This document shows, in pieces, positions 16,286-25,317 of a stretch of 63,060 nt of DNA. Both the position numbers and the translations under genes were made by a program. Where the stretch lies: the NCBI GenBank assembly GCA_900767915.1, contig CAAGAX010000033.1, positions 1 through 63,060 of the forward strand, read 5' to 3'. The notes below the pieces were generated by a model, which was not told the origin of the DNA, made no database searches, and saw nothing but the letters and a program-made list of their open reading frames with translations. This DNA comes from Acholeplasmatales bacterium. Lineage in GTDB: Bacteria; Bacillota_I; Bacilli_A; Acholeplasmatales; Anaeroplasmataceae. Position 1 is the first letter of the stretch. Each line of letters opens with the position of its first letter.

Positions 16286-17302
16286 TTGCTAACAGATAGA
16301 CAAAAGCTGATTTTAAAAGCGATAATCGAAGAATATGTTACTACTAATGAACCTGTTGGATCAAAGGTTTTAACAGAAAAGCCTTATTTATCCTTTTCAT
16401 CTGCAACATTGAGATATGAGATGCAGCATCTTGAAGAGGAAGGGTATTTAAAAAAGACACATACCTCATCAGGTCGTGTTCCTTCTGAAATGGGATATAG
16501 ATATTACGTTGATCATTTAATTATTCGTGATGATGATGTTACTGAATATTTTAAATATGTTGATGAAATATTTGATAATCCTTTAACCACTAAAGAAAAT
16601 ATCAATAAAAAGCTTGCTTCATTCGTTAGTGAGCTTACAGGTTATTATTCAGCATTCATTCAATCTTCAAATGACTTTGCTTATGTATATAAGCTTGAGA
16701 TAGTTCCTTTGAAGGAAAATGAAGCAGTGCTATTAATAGTAACTTCAACTGGTGTTGTTCAATCTCAAAAGGTAACTATTCCAATAGGGTATAAAATGGA
16801 TGATTTAATGCGTATAATATCAATGTTTGATACTGCAATGTATGGTCATTCAGTTTATGAAATAAGAGATATTTTATCAAAGGAAGCAGCTAAGCCTCGT
16901 ATTAGGCAAATGGTTGATTTCCAAGATGATATATTGAATTTTATGATTAAAGCATTCACTAGATTCTTAGATAAGGAAACAGTTGATTCTGGATTATCAA
17001 AATTATTCAATCAGCCTGAATTTCAAAATCATGCAGAAATGCAAAAGATTTTACAAGCAATTGATAGTGAGGTAATGAAAACCTTCATTCAAAGCCAGGA
17101 TGGTGGTTTAAAGATTCATATTGGTAAAGAGAATTTATGTAATGGTTTAGAGTCATGTACTATAATTACCATTCCATATTCTATTAATGATAGTGAATAT
17201 GGAACAATACTTTTAGTTGGTCCTACTAGAATGAATTATCGTGGTGTAATTCCATTACTTGAATATGTGGCTAAAAGTATGCAAAAATTAAATGATAGGT
17301 AG
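16286..17302 (+). CDS. hrcA: Heat-inducible transcription repressor HrcA
   Basis: The repressor of class I heat-shock genes. A winged-helix N-terminus (LTDRQKLILKAIIEEYV, EPVGSK, LSFSSATLRYEM, SSGRVPSEMGYRYYVD) is followed by a GAF-like domain. I prefer TTG at 16286, which has AGAGGTGG eight bases upstream and matches the family start MLT.RQ. The ATG at 16268 is in frame but sits against the second CIRCE repeat without a good ribosome site. It is the first gene of hrcA-grpE-dnaK-dnaJ. Confidence 0.94.
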   Translation: MLTDRQKLILKAIIEEYVTTNEPVGSKVLTEKPYLSFSSATLRYEMQHLEEEGYLKKTHTSSGRVPSEMGYRYYVDHLIIRDDDVTEYFKYVDEIFDNPLTTKENINKKLASFVSELTGYYSAFIQSSNDFAYVYKLEIVPLKENEAVLLIVTSTGVVQSQKVTIPIGYKMDDLMRIISMFDTAMYGHSVYEIRDILSKEAAKPRIRQMVDFQDDILNFMIKAFTRFLDKETVDSGLSKLFNQPEFQNHAEMQKILQAIDSEVMKTFIQSQDGGLKIHIGKENLCNGLESCTIITIPYSINDSEYGTILLVGPTRMNYRGVIPLLEYVAKSMQKLNDR

Positions 17303-17311
17303 GTGCTAATT

Positions 17312-17944
17312 TTGGCTGAAGAAGTAAAAAACGAAGAACAAAAAGAAAATAAGCCTGTAGATGAAGCTTTAGAGCCTTCTAATGAAAAGAAGGAAAATGA
17401 GGCTGAATCTAAAAAGGAAAAAAGAAATAAAGAAAAAGAAAAATTTGATAAGCTAGAGAAGAAATATTTAGATGATATTAAGAAGCTTGAGGAGGATAAT
17501 AAAAATCTTCGTAATGAATATTTGAAATGTCTTGCTGAGGTGGAAAATACAAAGCGTAGATTAAAAGAAGAATCTATTAAGGATAGAAAATATGCTTCTC
17601 AAAAGGTTGTTGGAGAATTAATTAATCCAATTGATATGCTTGTTAAAATAATTGACATGCCTGCAAGTAATCCAGAGGTACAAAACTATCAAATTGGTTT
17701 TAAAATGATTGCGAATCAATTAGTTGATATTTTAAAGGCTGAAGGATTAGCTCCAGTTAAGGCGTTAGGAGAAAAGTTCAATCCTGCTTTCATGCAAGCT
17801 GTTGAAACAAAAGAGGATCCTTCTAAGGAGGATGAAATTGTTTTAAGTGTTATGCAAGAAGGTTATATGTATAAGGATAGAGTTTTAAGACCAGCAATGG
17901 TTGTTGTAAATAAGAAAAATGTTGAAAAGAAAGAGGAAGAATAA
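17312..17944 (+). CDS. grpE: Nucleotide exchange factor GrpE
   Basis: The ADP/ATP exchange factor of DnaK. A highly charged N-terminal region precedes a long dimeric coiled coil (about residues 35-85, with EYLKCLAEVENTKRR). The C-terminal beta domain has GFKMIANQLVDILKAEGL and VLSVMQEGYMYKDRVLRPAMVVV. TTG at 17312, with AGGTG upstream, is preferred over GTG at 17303. It follows the hrcA stop almost directly. Confidence 0.95.
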   Translation: MAEEVKNEEQKENKPVDEALEPSNEKKENEAESKKEKRNKEKEKFDKLEKKYLDDIKKLEEDNKNLRNEYLKCLAEVENTKRRLKEESIKDRKYASQKVVGELINPIDMLVKIIDMPASNPEVQNYQIGFKMIANQLVDILKAEGLAPVKALGEKFNPAFMQAVETKEDPSKEDEIVLSVMQEGYMYKDRVLRPAMVVVNKKNVEKKEEE

Positions 17945-17946
17945 TT

Positions 17947-19776
17947 ATGGCATCAAATAAGGTTATTGGTATCGATTTAGGTACTACAAATTCATGTGTA
18001 TGTGTTATGGAGGGTAGTGAAGCTAAGGTTATCCCTAATGCTGAAGGTGTTCGTACTACTCCATCTGTTGTAGCATTTAAGGGTGATGAAATTCAAGTAG
18101 GTGATGTTGCAAAGCGTCAGGCTATTACAAACCCTAATACAGTTTCATCAATTAAAAGACATATGGGAGATAATAATTACCGTGTAGATATTAATGGTAA
18201 GAAATATACTCCACAAGAGATTTCTGCAATGATTCTTCAAAACTTAAAGAAAACTGCAGAAGCATATTTAGGTGAGACAGTTGATAAGGCTGTTATTACA
18301 GTACCAGCTTACTTCAACGATGCTCAACGTCAAGCAACTAAGGATGCAGGTAAGATTGCAGGTCTTGATGTATTACGTATTATTAATGAACCAACTGCTG
18401 CTGCATTAGCTTATGGTATTGATAAGACTGATAAGGAACAAACAGTATTAGTATTTGACTTAGGTGGTGGTACATTCGATGTATCTATCCTATCTCTTGC
18501 TGATGGTACATTTGAGGTTTTAGCTACTGCTGGTGATAATGTATTAGGTGGTGATGATTTTGATAAGGTCATCATGGATTGGTTAGTTGAAGAATTCAAG
18601 AAGGAATCAGGCGTTGATTTATCAAATGATAAGATGGCTCTTCAAAGATTAAAGGATGCAGCTGAAAAAGCAAAGAAGGATTTATCAGGTGTTACATCTG
18701 TTGAAATTTCATTACCATTTATTTCTATGAGCCCAACTTCTGGACCTTTACATTTAAATCGTACATTAACTCGTGCTAAGTTTGATGATTTAACTCGTCA
18801 TTTAGTTGATCGTTGCTTAGGACCAGTTAGAAGAGCATTAAAGGATGCTAAGTTAACACCAAAGGACTTAGACCAAGTATTATTAGTAGGTGGTTCAACT
18901 CGTATTCCTGCTGTTCAAGAATTAGTTAAGAAAGAATTAGGTAAGGAGCCTAATAAGAGTGTTAACCCAGATGAGGTAGTAGCTATGGGTGCTGCTATTC
19001 AAGGTGGTGTATTAACTGGTGATGTTAAGGATGTATTATTACTTGATGTTACACCATTATCATTAGGTATTGAGACTCTTGGTGGTGTATTTACAGTAAT
19101 GATTCAAAGAAATACAACAATTCCTTGTTCAAAGAGTCAAGTATTCTCAACTGCTGCAGATAACCAACCAGCTGTTGATATCCATGTATTACAAGGTGAA
19201 CGTCCAATGGCTGCTGATAATAAGACATTAGGTCGTTTCCAATTATCTGATATTCCTGCTGCTCCACGTGGAGTTCCTCAAATTGAAGTTAAATTCGATA
19301 TTGATGCAAATGGTATTGTTAATGTATCAGCAAAGGATTTAGGTACAGGTAAGGAACAAAAGATTACTATTCAAGGTGGTTCAGGCTTAAGTGATGCTGA
19401 AATCGAAAGAATGGTTAAGGAAGCAGAAGAAAATGCTGCATCAGATAAGAAGCGTAAGGAAGATGCTGATTTAGTAAATGAAGCTAATCAATTAATTTTC
19501 CAAACTAAGAAGGCTTTAGGCGAATTAAAGAATGTTGATGATAGCGAAAAGACTCAAGCTGAAACATTATGCAGTGAACTTGAAAAGGCATTACAATCTA
19601 ATGATTTAGCTACAGTACGTGCTAAGAAGGAAGAACTTGAAAAGGTTGCTCAATCTATAGCTGTTAAGGCTTATCAACAAGCTCAGGAAGCAAATGGTGG
19701 AAACACTAATAACGGCAACAATGGTGGCGCTAATGGCGATGGAACTGTTGATGCAGACTTCTCTGATGTTCAATAA
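17947..19776 (+). CDS. dnaK: Molecular chaperone DnaK (Hsp70)
   Basis: A 609-residue Hsp70. The ATPase domain has IGIDLGTTNSCVCVMEG, DLGGGTFDVSIL and LVGGSTRIPAVQ. The substrate domain follows with LLLDVTPLSLGIETLGGV. The C-terminus is a helical lid and an Asn/Gly-rich tail ending DADFSDVQ. It holds unfolded proteins in the cytoplasm with DnaJ and GrpE. It starts 2 bp after the grpE stop and is regulated through CIRCE at 16197. Confidence 0.98.
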   Translation: MASNKVIGIDLGTTNSCVCVMEGSEAKVIPNAEGVRTTPSVVAFKGDEIQVGDVAKRQAITNPNTVSSIKRHMGDNNYRVDINGKKYTPQEISAMILQNLKKTAEAYLGETVDKAVITVPAYFNDAQRQATKDAGKIAGLDVLRIINEPTAAALAYGIDKTDKEQTVLVFDLGGGTFDVSILSLADGTFEVLATAGDNVLGGDDFDKVIMDWLVEEFKKESGVDLSNDKMALQRLKDAAEKAKKDLSGVTSVEISLPFISMSPTSGPLHLNRTLTRAKFDDLTRHLVDRCLGPVRRALKDAKLTPKDLDQVLLVGGSTRIPAVQELVKKELGKEPNKSVNPDEVVAMGAAIQGGVLTGDVKDVLLLDVTPLSLGIETLGGVFTVMIQRNTTIPCSKSQVFSTAADNQPAVDIHVLQGERPMAADNKTLGRFQLSDIPAAPRGVPQIEVKFDIDANGIVNVSAKDLGTGKEQKITIQGGSGLSDAEIERMVKEAEENAASDKKRKEDADLVNEANQLIFQTKKALGELKNVDDSEKTQAETLCSELEKALQSNDLATVRAKKEELEKVAQSIAVKAYQQAQEANGGNTNNGNNGGANGDGTVDADFSDVQ

Positions 19777-19790
19777 TAGTATTTTATAGT

Positions 19791-19813
19791 GAAGGGCTCA
19801 TTTAGGGCCCTTC
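19791..19813 (+). terminator. Hairpin between dnaK and dnaJ, no T-run
   Basis: Stem GAAGGGC/GCCCTTC (19791-19797, 19807-19813) with a 9-base loop, followed by ATTAATG rather than a T-run. It is more likely a partial attenuator or an RNA-stabilising/processing element that lowers dnaJ relative to dnaK than a full terminator. Confidence 0.55.
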
Positions 19814-19839
19814 ATTAATGACTTAAATGGGGTGTGATT

Positions 19840-20961
19840 ATGGCGAAAAGAGACTATTATGAGGTACTTGGATTACAAAAAGGTGCTTCTCAAGACGAAA
19901 TAAAAAAGGCTTATCGTACATTGGCAAAGAAATACCATCCAGATATTAATAAGGAACCAGGTGCCGAAGAGAAGTTTAAGGAAATAAATGAGGCATATGA
20001 CACCTTATCTGATGAACAAAAAAAGGCTAGATACGATCAATATGGATTTGATGATCCAACTCAAGGCTTCGGAGGTCAAGGCGGCTTTAGTGGCTTTGGA
20101 GGCCAAGGTGGCTTTGGTGGCTTTGATGATATAATTAATCAATTCTTTGGAGGCGGAGCTAGACGTTCTAGTGGTAATTCTCCACAACAGGGTGCTGATG
20201 TTGAGAAAACAATGAATATATCATTTGAGGATGCAGTTTACGGCTGTAAAAAGAAAATTAGACTTACTGTTGATGAAGAATGTATTCATTGCGGTGGTAC
20301 TGGAGCTGAAACAAAGAATGATATTCATGTTTGTCAAAAATGTAAGGGCCGTGGACGTGTTATTATGCGTCAACAAACTATTTTTGGTTATACAAACGTT
20401 GAAACAAACTGCCCAGATTGTGGTGGTAAAGGAAAAATTATTACTAAAAAGTGTCCAGAATGTAATGGAAAGGGCCGTGTTCGTAAGACAAAGGATGTAG
20501 AAGTAACTATTCCAGCAGGTATGCAAACAGGTATGACATTACGTATGGAGGGCTATGGTGAAGCTGGTATTAATGGTGGACCAAATGGTGATTTATACAT
20601 TACATTTAATGTTGGAGAGCATCCAAACTTTAAACGTGATGGCTTAGATATTATTTTAACTATTCCACTAAGCTTTACACAAGCTGCTTTAGGTGATACT
20701 ATCGAGGTTCCTACAATTGATGGTAATGTATCATTAAAGATTCCAGCAGGTACACAACCAGGAACAAAGCTAAGAATGCGTGGTAGAGGTACTAAGAATC
20801 CTAAGGGTGGAATGACTAGAGGAGATCAAATTGTTGTTTGTAATGTAGTTGTTCCGACTAACCTTTCAAGTGAAGAAAAGAAAATTCTTGTTGAGCTTGA
20901 TCAATGCGAGAAAAATGAGAAAAAATCTCCATGGGAAAAGTTTAAAGGATTATTTAAATAA
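19840..20961 (+). CDS. dnaJ: Chaperone protein DnaJ (Hsp40)
   Basis: A co-chaperone that stimulates DnaK ATPase. It has a J domain with HPD (KYHPDIN), a Gly/Phe-rich stretch (about residues 70-105), four CxxCxGxG zinc repeats (CIHCGGTG, CQKCKGRG, CPDCGGKG, CPECNGKG) and a C-terminal substrate domain. It is the type I DnaJ, 373 residues. ATG at 19840 follows GGGGTG at the proper distance and is preferred over GTG at 19834. It is the last gene of the operon. Confidence 0.97.
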   Translation: MAKRDYYEVLGLQKGASQDEIKKAYRTLAKKYHPDINKEPGAEEKFKEINEAYDTLSDEQKKARYDQYGFDDPTQGFGGQGGFSGFGGQGGFGGFDDIINQFFGGGARRSSGNSPQQGADVEKTMNISFEDAVYGCKKKIRLTVDEECIHCGGTGAETKNDIHVCQKCKGRGRVIMRQQTIFGYTNVETNCPDCGGKGKIITKKCPECNGKGRVRKTKDVEVTIPAGMQTGMTLRMEGYGEAGINGGPNGDLYITFNVGEHPNFKRDGLDIILTIPLSFTQAALGDTIEVPTIDGNVSLKIPAGTQPGTKLRMRGRGTKNPKGGMTRGDQIVVCNVVVPTNLSSEEKKILVELDQCEKNEKKSPWEKFKGLFK

Positions 20962-20965
20962 AATT

Positions 20966-20989
20966 AAAAAAGCTGATTTCAGCTTTTTT
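20966..20989 (+). terminator. Terminator of the hrcA-grpE-dnaK-dnaJ operon
   Basis: Stem AAAAAGCTGA/TCAGCTTTTTT with a 2-3 base loop; the T-run is part of the right arm. Confidence 0.85.
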
Positions 20990-21142
20990 ATTTTGTATTC
21001 TTGATGTTTATTTATCTAAAAAAATAAAATAGTAAATTTAATTAGCTTTTATTATATTCAAATATCAAGTTTTAATAGTATTTTCCTTGAATAACAATTT
21101 AAAAATTGATATAATATTTTTAGATTTTTAGGAGGATTCGTT

Positions 21143-21793
21143 ATGGAACAAAATCAATTTGAAGGTTTAGAAGAAATTGAAACTGAAAATAATTATATTC
21201 CTGAGGAAAATACAAAAAAGGAATATGAAAAATTATTAGGATATGAAAGAAGTCGAGAGGATTATGAAAAGGCTGTTAATCTAGTAAAGTTTGGCTGTTT
21301 TAAACAAGAACAAAAGCCGACTGTTGATTTTTCAAAGCTAGAAAAGGTTAATTCTGAAAAGAAATATAAGAAGTCTTATGATTTATTTAGAAATCTAGAA
21401 ACTATGGAATTAGTTTTTGTATTACCTCTTATTGAAAATAATAAGGGTGATAAAGATGAAAGAAAGGATCTAAAGCCTTATGCTTATGATGTAATAACTA
21501 CAGAGGCAATGGATAATGAAACATATTTAATGGTATGTAAAGCAGCTAAGAATAATTTAAGAAATCCATTATTAATTGCTTACAAGGGTGGAGTTATTGC
21601 TTATTGTATCGCTTTAGTAATTTGCTTATACGTATTAGTCTATAATTTTGTTGCTTATATTAGTGGCAATGATTTCTTTTCAAGCTTAGCATTAGCTTTA
21701 TTCTATTCAAGCACATATATAGTTGGTTTAATTATTGCGACATTTGTATTAGTAATTGCTAAAGTAAAGCTAGAGAAATATAAGGAACAATAA
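21143..21793 (+). CDS. Hypothetical protein with two C-terminal membrane helices
   Basis: 216 residues. The first 150 are acidic and polar without recognised motifs. Residues about 153-176 and 183-208 form two hydrophobic helices followed by a basic tail, so the protein is probably anchored with the large domain in the cytoplasm. The ribosome site is AGGAGG. It ends 1 bp before rsmE, so it heads the rsmE-mtaB operon. I do not recognise the family. Confidence 0.8.
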   Translation: MEQNQFEGLEEIETENNYIPEENTKKEYEKLLGYERSREDYEKAVNLVKFGCFKQEQKPTVDFSKLEKVNSEKKYKKSYDLFRNLETMELVFVLPLIENNKGDKDERKDLKPYAYDVITTEAMDNETYLMVCKAAKNNLRNPLLIAYKGGVIAYCIALVICLYVLVYNFVAYISGNDFFSSLALALFYSSTYIVGLIIATFVLVIAKVKLEKYKEQ

Positions 21794-21794
21794 T

Positions 21795-22532
21795 ATGCAA
21801 AAATACTTCATTACAAAAGAAAATCTAATTAAGAATGTTATTACAGGTGATGATTGTCATCATATTAGTGTAGTAATGCGCTTTAAAATTAATGATAAGG
21901 TATTAGTAAGTGATGGTAATAAAACTTATTTAGTAGCCTTAAAATCAATATCTAGTGATGAGGTATCATTTGAGATTATAGAAGAAAGAATCGGCAATGT
22001 TGAGTTGCCGGTTTTTGTGTCTATTTTTCAAGGATATCCTAAAGGAGACAAAATAGAAGACATTATTAAGCATGGTACAGAGCTTGGTGCTTCTTTATTT
22101 ACTCCTACGCTTATGAAGCGTTCAATTTTTAAATTGGATCCTAAAAAGAAAGAAAATAAATTAATAAGATTTAATAAAATAGCTAAAGAGGCTGCAGAAC
22201 AAAGTCATAGGGATTTAGTACCTTTAGTTGATGATATAATAGAACTAAAAAAAATAGATTTTTCTTCATATAATTATAAAATATTATGCTATGAAGAGGA
22301 TGCTAAAAATAATGAGCTTATAAATTTTAAGAATATAGTTTGCTCTTTAAAGGAAAATGATAGAGTTGCAATAGTTATAGGTCCTGAAGGCGGAATTGAT
22401 AATGTAGAAGTAGATTATTTAAAGGAACAAGGCTTTATAACATGCGCTTTAGGTCCTAGAATTTTACGTACTGAAACCGCATGTCTTTATTGCTTGAGCT
22501 CTATTAGCTATGAAATGGAGTTGAAAAAATGA
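21795..22532 (+). CDS. rsmE: 16S rRNA (uracil(1498)-N(3))-methyltransferase
   Basis: A 245-residue SPOUT methyltransferase that N3-methylates U1498 in the 30S decoding centre. An N-terminal PUA-like domain (DDCHHISVVMRFKINDKV) precedes the SAM knot with FQGYPKGDKIEDIIKHGTELG, RWNKIAKEA-like helix, IGPEGGID and LGPRILRTETA. It overlaps mtaB by 4 bases (ATGA), a normal coupled arrangement. Confidence 0.96.
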   Translation: MQKYFITKENLIKNVITGDDCHHISVVMRFKINDKVLVSDGNKTYLVALKSISSDEVSFEIIEERIGNVELPVFVSIFQGYPKGDKIEDIIKHGTELGASLFTPTLMKRSIFKLDPKKKENKLIRFNKIAKEAAEQSHRDLVPLVDDIIELKKIDFSSYNYKILCYEEDAKNNELINFKNIVCSLKENDRVAIVIGPEGGIDNVEVDYLKEQGFITCALGPRILRTETACLYCLSSISYEMELKK

Positions 22533-23821
22533 TAAATGTCGGATTTATAACATTAGGCTGTAAAGTAAATATATATGAATCAAATGCGTTAAAAAATGAG
22601 CTTATTGCTAAAGGCTTTAACATTAAAGAGGCTGATTCTTTATGTGATGTTTTTATTATTAATACTTGCTCAGTTACTAATATGGCAGATGCTAAAAGCC
22701 GTAAAATGATTCATAAATGTATTAAAATGAATCCTGAAGCCATTATTTGTGTAATGGGATGCTATTCTCAAACTAACCCTGAGGCTAAATCAATTGAGGG
22801 TGTTGATATTTTAGTTGGTAATGGAAATAAAAAGGATGTTGTTTCTCAAATAGAAAAAATGCTAACAGAACCTAAGCATGAGAAATATGTAAATATATTA
22901 GATATTCTTGAAACTCATGAATATGAACCATTAGATGTTACTACCTATGACCATACTAGAGCATTCGTTAAAATTGAGGATGGGTGCGAGAATTATTGTA
23001 CATACTGCATTATTCCTTTCGCGCGTGGACCAATTAGATGTAAAAAGGCTGAAAATGTAATTGAGGAATTAAAAAGAGTAACAAATGAAGGATATTTAGA
23101 GGTAGTATTATCTGGTATTCATACTGGTAAGTATAAAGATGGAGATATAAATTTATCTAAATTAGTTAAAAAAATTTTAAATGATGTACCTGCATTAAGA
23201 AGATTAAGATTATCATCAATTGAAATTAATGAAATAGATGATGAATTTATTGAATTAATGAAGGAAAATAAGGTTATAGCTAACCACTTACACTTACCTT
23301 TACAGGCTGGTTCTGATAAGATATTAGCTAAGATGGAAAGAAGATATGATAAGGCTTATTTTATGGATAAGATAAATAAAATTAAGCAGGCTAGACCAGA
23401 CATTTCTTTAACAACTGATGTAATAGTAGGCTTTCCATATGAAGAAGAGGAAGATTTTCAAGAAACAATGGAATTTTGTAAAGAAATTGGCTTTTCAAAG
23501 CTTCATGTTTTCCCATATTCAATGAGAAGAGGAACGAAGGCTGCAGAAATGCCACAGGTTAAAGAGGATGTTAAAAAAGCTAGAGCGAAGAGATTAATTG
23601 AATTATCTAACAAGCTCGAGGAGAAATACTATAGTGATCAAATTAATAAAAAATTTGATGTTATAGTTGAACAAAGAGTTACTGATTCATTAATGATTGG
23701 TCATACCTCTAATTTTTTACAGGTTCATTTACCATTAGATGAAGCTTTAATTCGTAAGCAGATTGATGTTATTATTACTGAATACAAGGATGGGAAAGTG
23801 TTTGGTGAGATTGTAAAATAA
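22529..23821 (+). CDS. mtaB: tRNA (N6-L-threonylcarbamoyladenosine(37)-C2)-methylthiotransferase
   Basis: A 430-residue radical SAM methylthiotransferase that converts t6A37 to ms2t6A37. The N-terminal UPF0004 domain binds a cluster (GCKVNIYES, INTCSVTNMAD, MGCYSQTNP). The radical SAM motif is CENYCTYC. The C-terminal TRAM domain binds tRNA. The opening TLGCKVN places it in the MtaB group rather than MiaB or RimO. It is co-transcribed with rsmE. Confidence 0.93.
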   Translation: MINVGFITLGCKVNIYESNALKNELIAKGFNIKEADSLCDVFIINTCSVTNMADAKSRKMIHKCIKMNPEAIICVMGCYSQTNPEAKSIEGVDILVGNGNKKDVVSQIEKMLTEPKHEKYVNILDILETHEYEPLDVTTYDHTRAFVKIEDGCENYCTYCIIPFARGPIRCKKAENVIEELKRVTNEGYLEVVLSGIHTGKYKDGDINLSKLVKKILNDVPALRRLRLSSIEINEIDDEFIELMKENKVIANHLHLPLQAGSDKILAKMERRYDKAYFMDKINKIKQARPDISLTTDVIVGFPYEEEEDFQETMEFCKEIGFSKLHVFPYSMRRGTKAAEMPQVKEDVKKARAKRLIELSNKLEEKYYSDQINKKFDVIVEQRVTDSLMIGHTSNFLQVHLPLDEALIRKQIDVIITEYKDGKVFGEIVK

Positions 23822-23891
23822 GTATTTTAGTCATAAAAATCATATTTTTAACAACTTATCTAAAAAAATGAAAAAAATAGTAAAAAAAATC

Positions 23892-23920
23892 TTTACTTTT
23901 TTTATTTCATTTGATATAAT
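23892..23920 (+). promoter_or_regulatory. rpsU promoter
   Basis: TTTACT (23892-23897), 17-bp spacer, TATAAT (23915-23920). Confidence 0.65.
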
Positions 23921-23955
23921 GTCATAGGAATTCGTCCTTGGAAGGAGGCTTAGTT

Positions 23956-24129
23956 ATGCCAAAGATTGTTGTACGTGAAAAAGAAAGCATCGAAGATGTA
24001 TTACGTAGATTCAAACGTGATGTGTCAAGATCTGGTAACCTTCAAGAGGCGAAGAAACGTCAATACTACTTGAAGCCTAGCGATGTACGTAAGCAAAAGC
24101 GTCAAGAAGCAAGAAAAAAATATAAGTAA
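23956..24129 (+). CDS. rpsU: 30S ribosomal protein S21
   Basis: A 57-residue very basic protein with the S21 pattern: PKIVVREKESIEDVLRRFKR, then YYLKPSDVRKQKRQEARKK. The ATG at 23956 follows AAGGAGG; the in-frame ATG at 23938 lies before the ribosome site. It is monocistronic with its own promoter and terminator. Confidence 0.96.
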   Translation: MPKIVVREKESIEDVLRRFKRDVSRSGNLQEAKKRQYYLKPSDVRKQKRQEARKKYK

Positions 24130-24134
24130 GATTT

Positions 24135-24163
24135 AGGGGACTAGTGTCCCCCTTATTTTTTTT
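24135..24163 (+). terminator. rpsU terminator
   Basis: GGGGAC/GTCCCC stem with TAGT loop, then a T-rich run. Confidence 0.85.
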
Positions 24164-24175
24164 AGGAGGATTATT

Positions 24176-24889
24176 ATGAAGATATTTATGATGGGTGACT
24201 CAACAATGAAATTCAATAATATTTTAACATATCCACAAACTGGATGGGGTCAGGTTTTGGAATTGTTTGTTAAGGATGGAATTACAGTTGTTGATTATGC
24301 TGAAAATGGTAGAAGTACAAAAAGCTTTATTTCAGAAGGAAGATTTGAAAGAATTTTAAATGAAATGAACCAGGGCGATTATGTTATTTGTCAATTTGGT
24401 CATAATGATGAAAAGATAAATGATCCAAATAGATATACAGCACCATACGGAGAATATCAAAAAAATTTAGCTTATTTTCATGATGAAATAAAAAAGCATG
24501 GTGGTCATATTGTATATGCTACTTCTATAACAAGACACAAATTTATTGATGGTAAATGTATTAATTCTCATGGCGATTATCCAAAGGCTATGCTTGATTT
24601 TTGTAATGAGAATAATTATACATGTATTGATATGAATAAGTTAACTATTGATTTATATAATGAATTAGGAGAAGAAGCTACAAAAAAATTCCATATGATT
24701 TTTCCAGCTAATAAATATTCTACATATTTATCAGGTAAGGATGATCATTCTCATTTAGTTTATGAGGGCGCTATTGCGATAGCAGAATTATTTGTTAGAG
24801 CTATTTATAAAACAAATGATCCAATTAAGGCATTATTCTTAGATTTAAATGTTACACCTGAGATCGATTGGGCAATGCTTAAGGACTAA
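24176..24889 (+). CDS. SGNH/GDSL hydrolase, rhamnogalacturonan acetylesterase-like
   Basis: A 237-residue SGNH hydrolase. Block I GDST has the catalytic Ser near residue 8, block II is ENGRS, block III GHND, and the C-terminal DHSHLVYEGA carries the Asp-His pair. The order and spacing are those of CE12 rhamnogalacturonan acetylesterases, which remove acetyl groups from pectin. No signal peptide is visible, so it would act on imported oligosaccharides or another substrate. It pairs thematically with the pectate lyase at 56122. It overlaps in operon fashion with a small unknown gene. Confidence 0.85.
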   Translation: MKIFMMGDSTMKFNNILTYPQTGWGQVLELFVKDGITVVDYAENGRSTKSFISEGRFERILNEMNQGDYVICQFGHNDEKINDPNRYTAPYGEYQKNLAYFHDEIKKHGGHIVYATSITRHKFIDGKCINSHGDYPKAMLDFCNENNYTCIDMNKLTIDLYNELGEEATKKFHMIFPANKYSTYLSGKDDHSHLVYEGAIAIAELFVRAIYKTNDPIKALFLDLNVTPEIDWAMLKD

Positions 24890-24890
24890 T

Positions 24891-25196
24891 ATGAATTCTC
24901 TATTCTTTAGTGAAAGCTATTATCCTGATGATTTTAATATTATTAATCTTGATTTTATCAATAACAATTTAAAAATGACGGCTATAATGAACACCTATAT
25001 TGAGTTAATAGCTAATGGCTATAGACCAGAAATGAACATTTCTCAAACAAAGACATTCATTTTTAAATCAATTACAGGTATAAAAACTATAACTAAGCCA
25101 TTTATTATTAATAAAATCTATTATGATACTAAGCTTCATTTAGTAATTAATAATAATGATTTTATAGTAAATGATGATAGTATTGATATAGAATGA
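24891..25196 (+). CDS. Small hypothetical protein
   Basis: 101 residues starting 1 bp after the preceding esterase stop, with AAGGA as ribosome site. It has no signal peptide, membrane helix or motif I recognise, and is mostly beta-strand-like with many Asn and Ile. It is probably translated with the esterase. The stop is TGA, followed by a terminator. Confidence 0.7.
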   Translation: MNSLFFSESYYPDDFNIINLDFINNNLKMTAIMNTYIELIANGYRPEMNISQTKTFIFKSITGIKTITKPFIINKIYYDTKLHLVINNNDFIVNDDSIDIE

Positions 25197-25199
25197 TTT

Positions 25200-25228
25200 A
25201 AAATGGGGAAATAATCCTCATTTTTTGT
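25200..25228 (+). terminator. Terminator after the small hypothetical gene
   Basis: AAATGGGGA pairs with TCCTCATTT (one G-U), then T6. Confidence 0.75.
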
Positions 25229-25239
25229 TTTTTTTAATC

Positions 25240-25268
25240 TTGTAAAAAAACTATAAAAGGCATATAAT
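25240..25268 (+). promoter_or_regulatory. Promoter of the ECF S-component/coaX operon
   Basis: TTGTAA (25240-25245), 17-bp spacer, TATAAT (25263-25268). The roughly 40-nt leader to the ATG is too short for a riboswitch. Confidence 0.65.
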
Positions 25269-25317
25269 ATATGCGCTTATGGGACCTTTAAGGCCTAGAA
25301 AGAAAGGAAAAATAAAT

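Noticed and set aside
18411..20526. Minus-strand and alternative-frame readings inside dnaK and dnaJ
   Set aside because: They lie within highly conserved genes and have low-complexity composition, so they are shadow frames.
25240..25317. Riboswitch upstream of the ECF S-component
   Set aside because: Only about 40 nt separate the likely transcription start from the ATG and no known aptamer core is visible.
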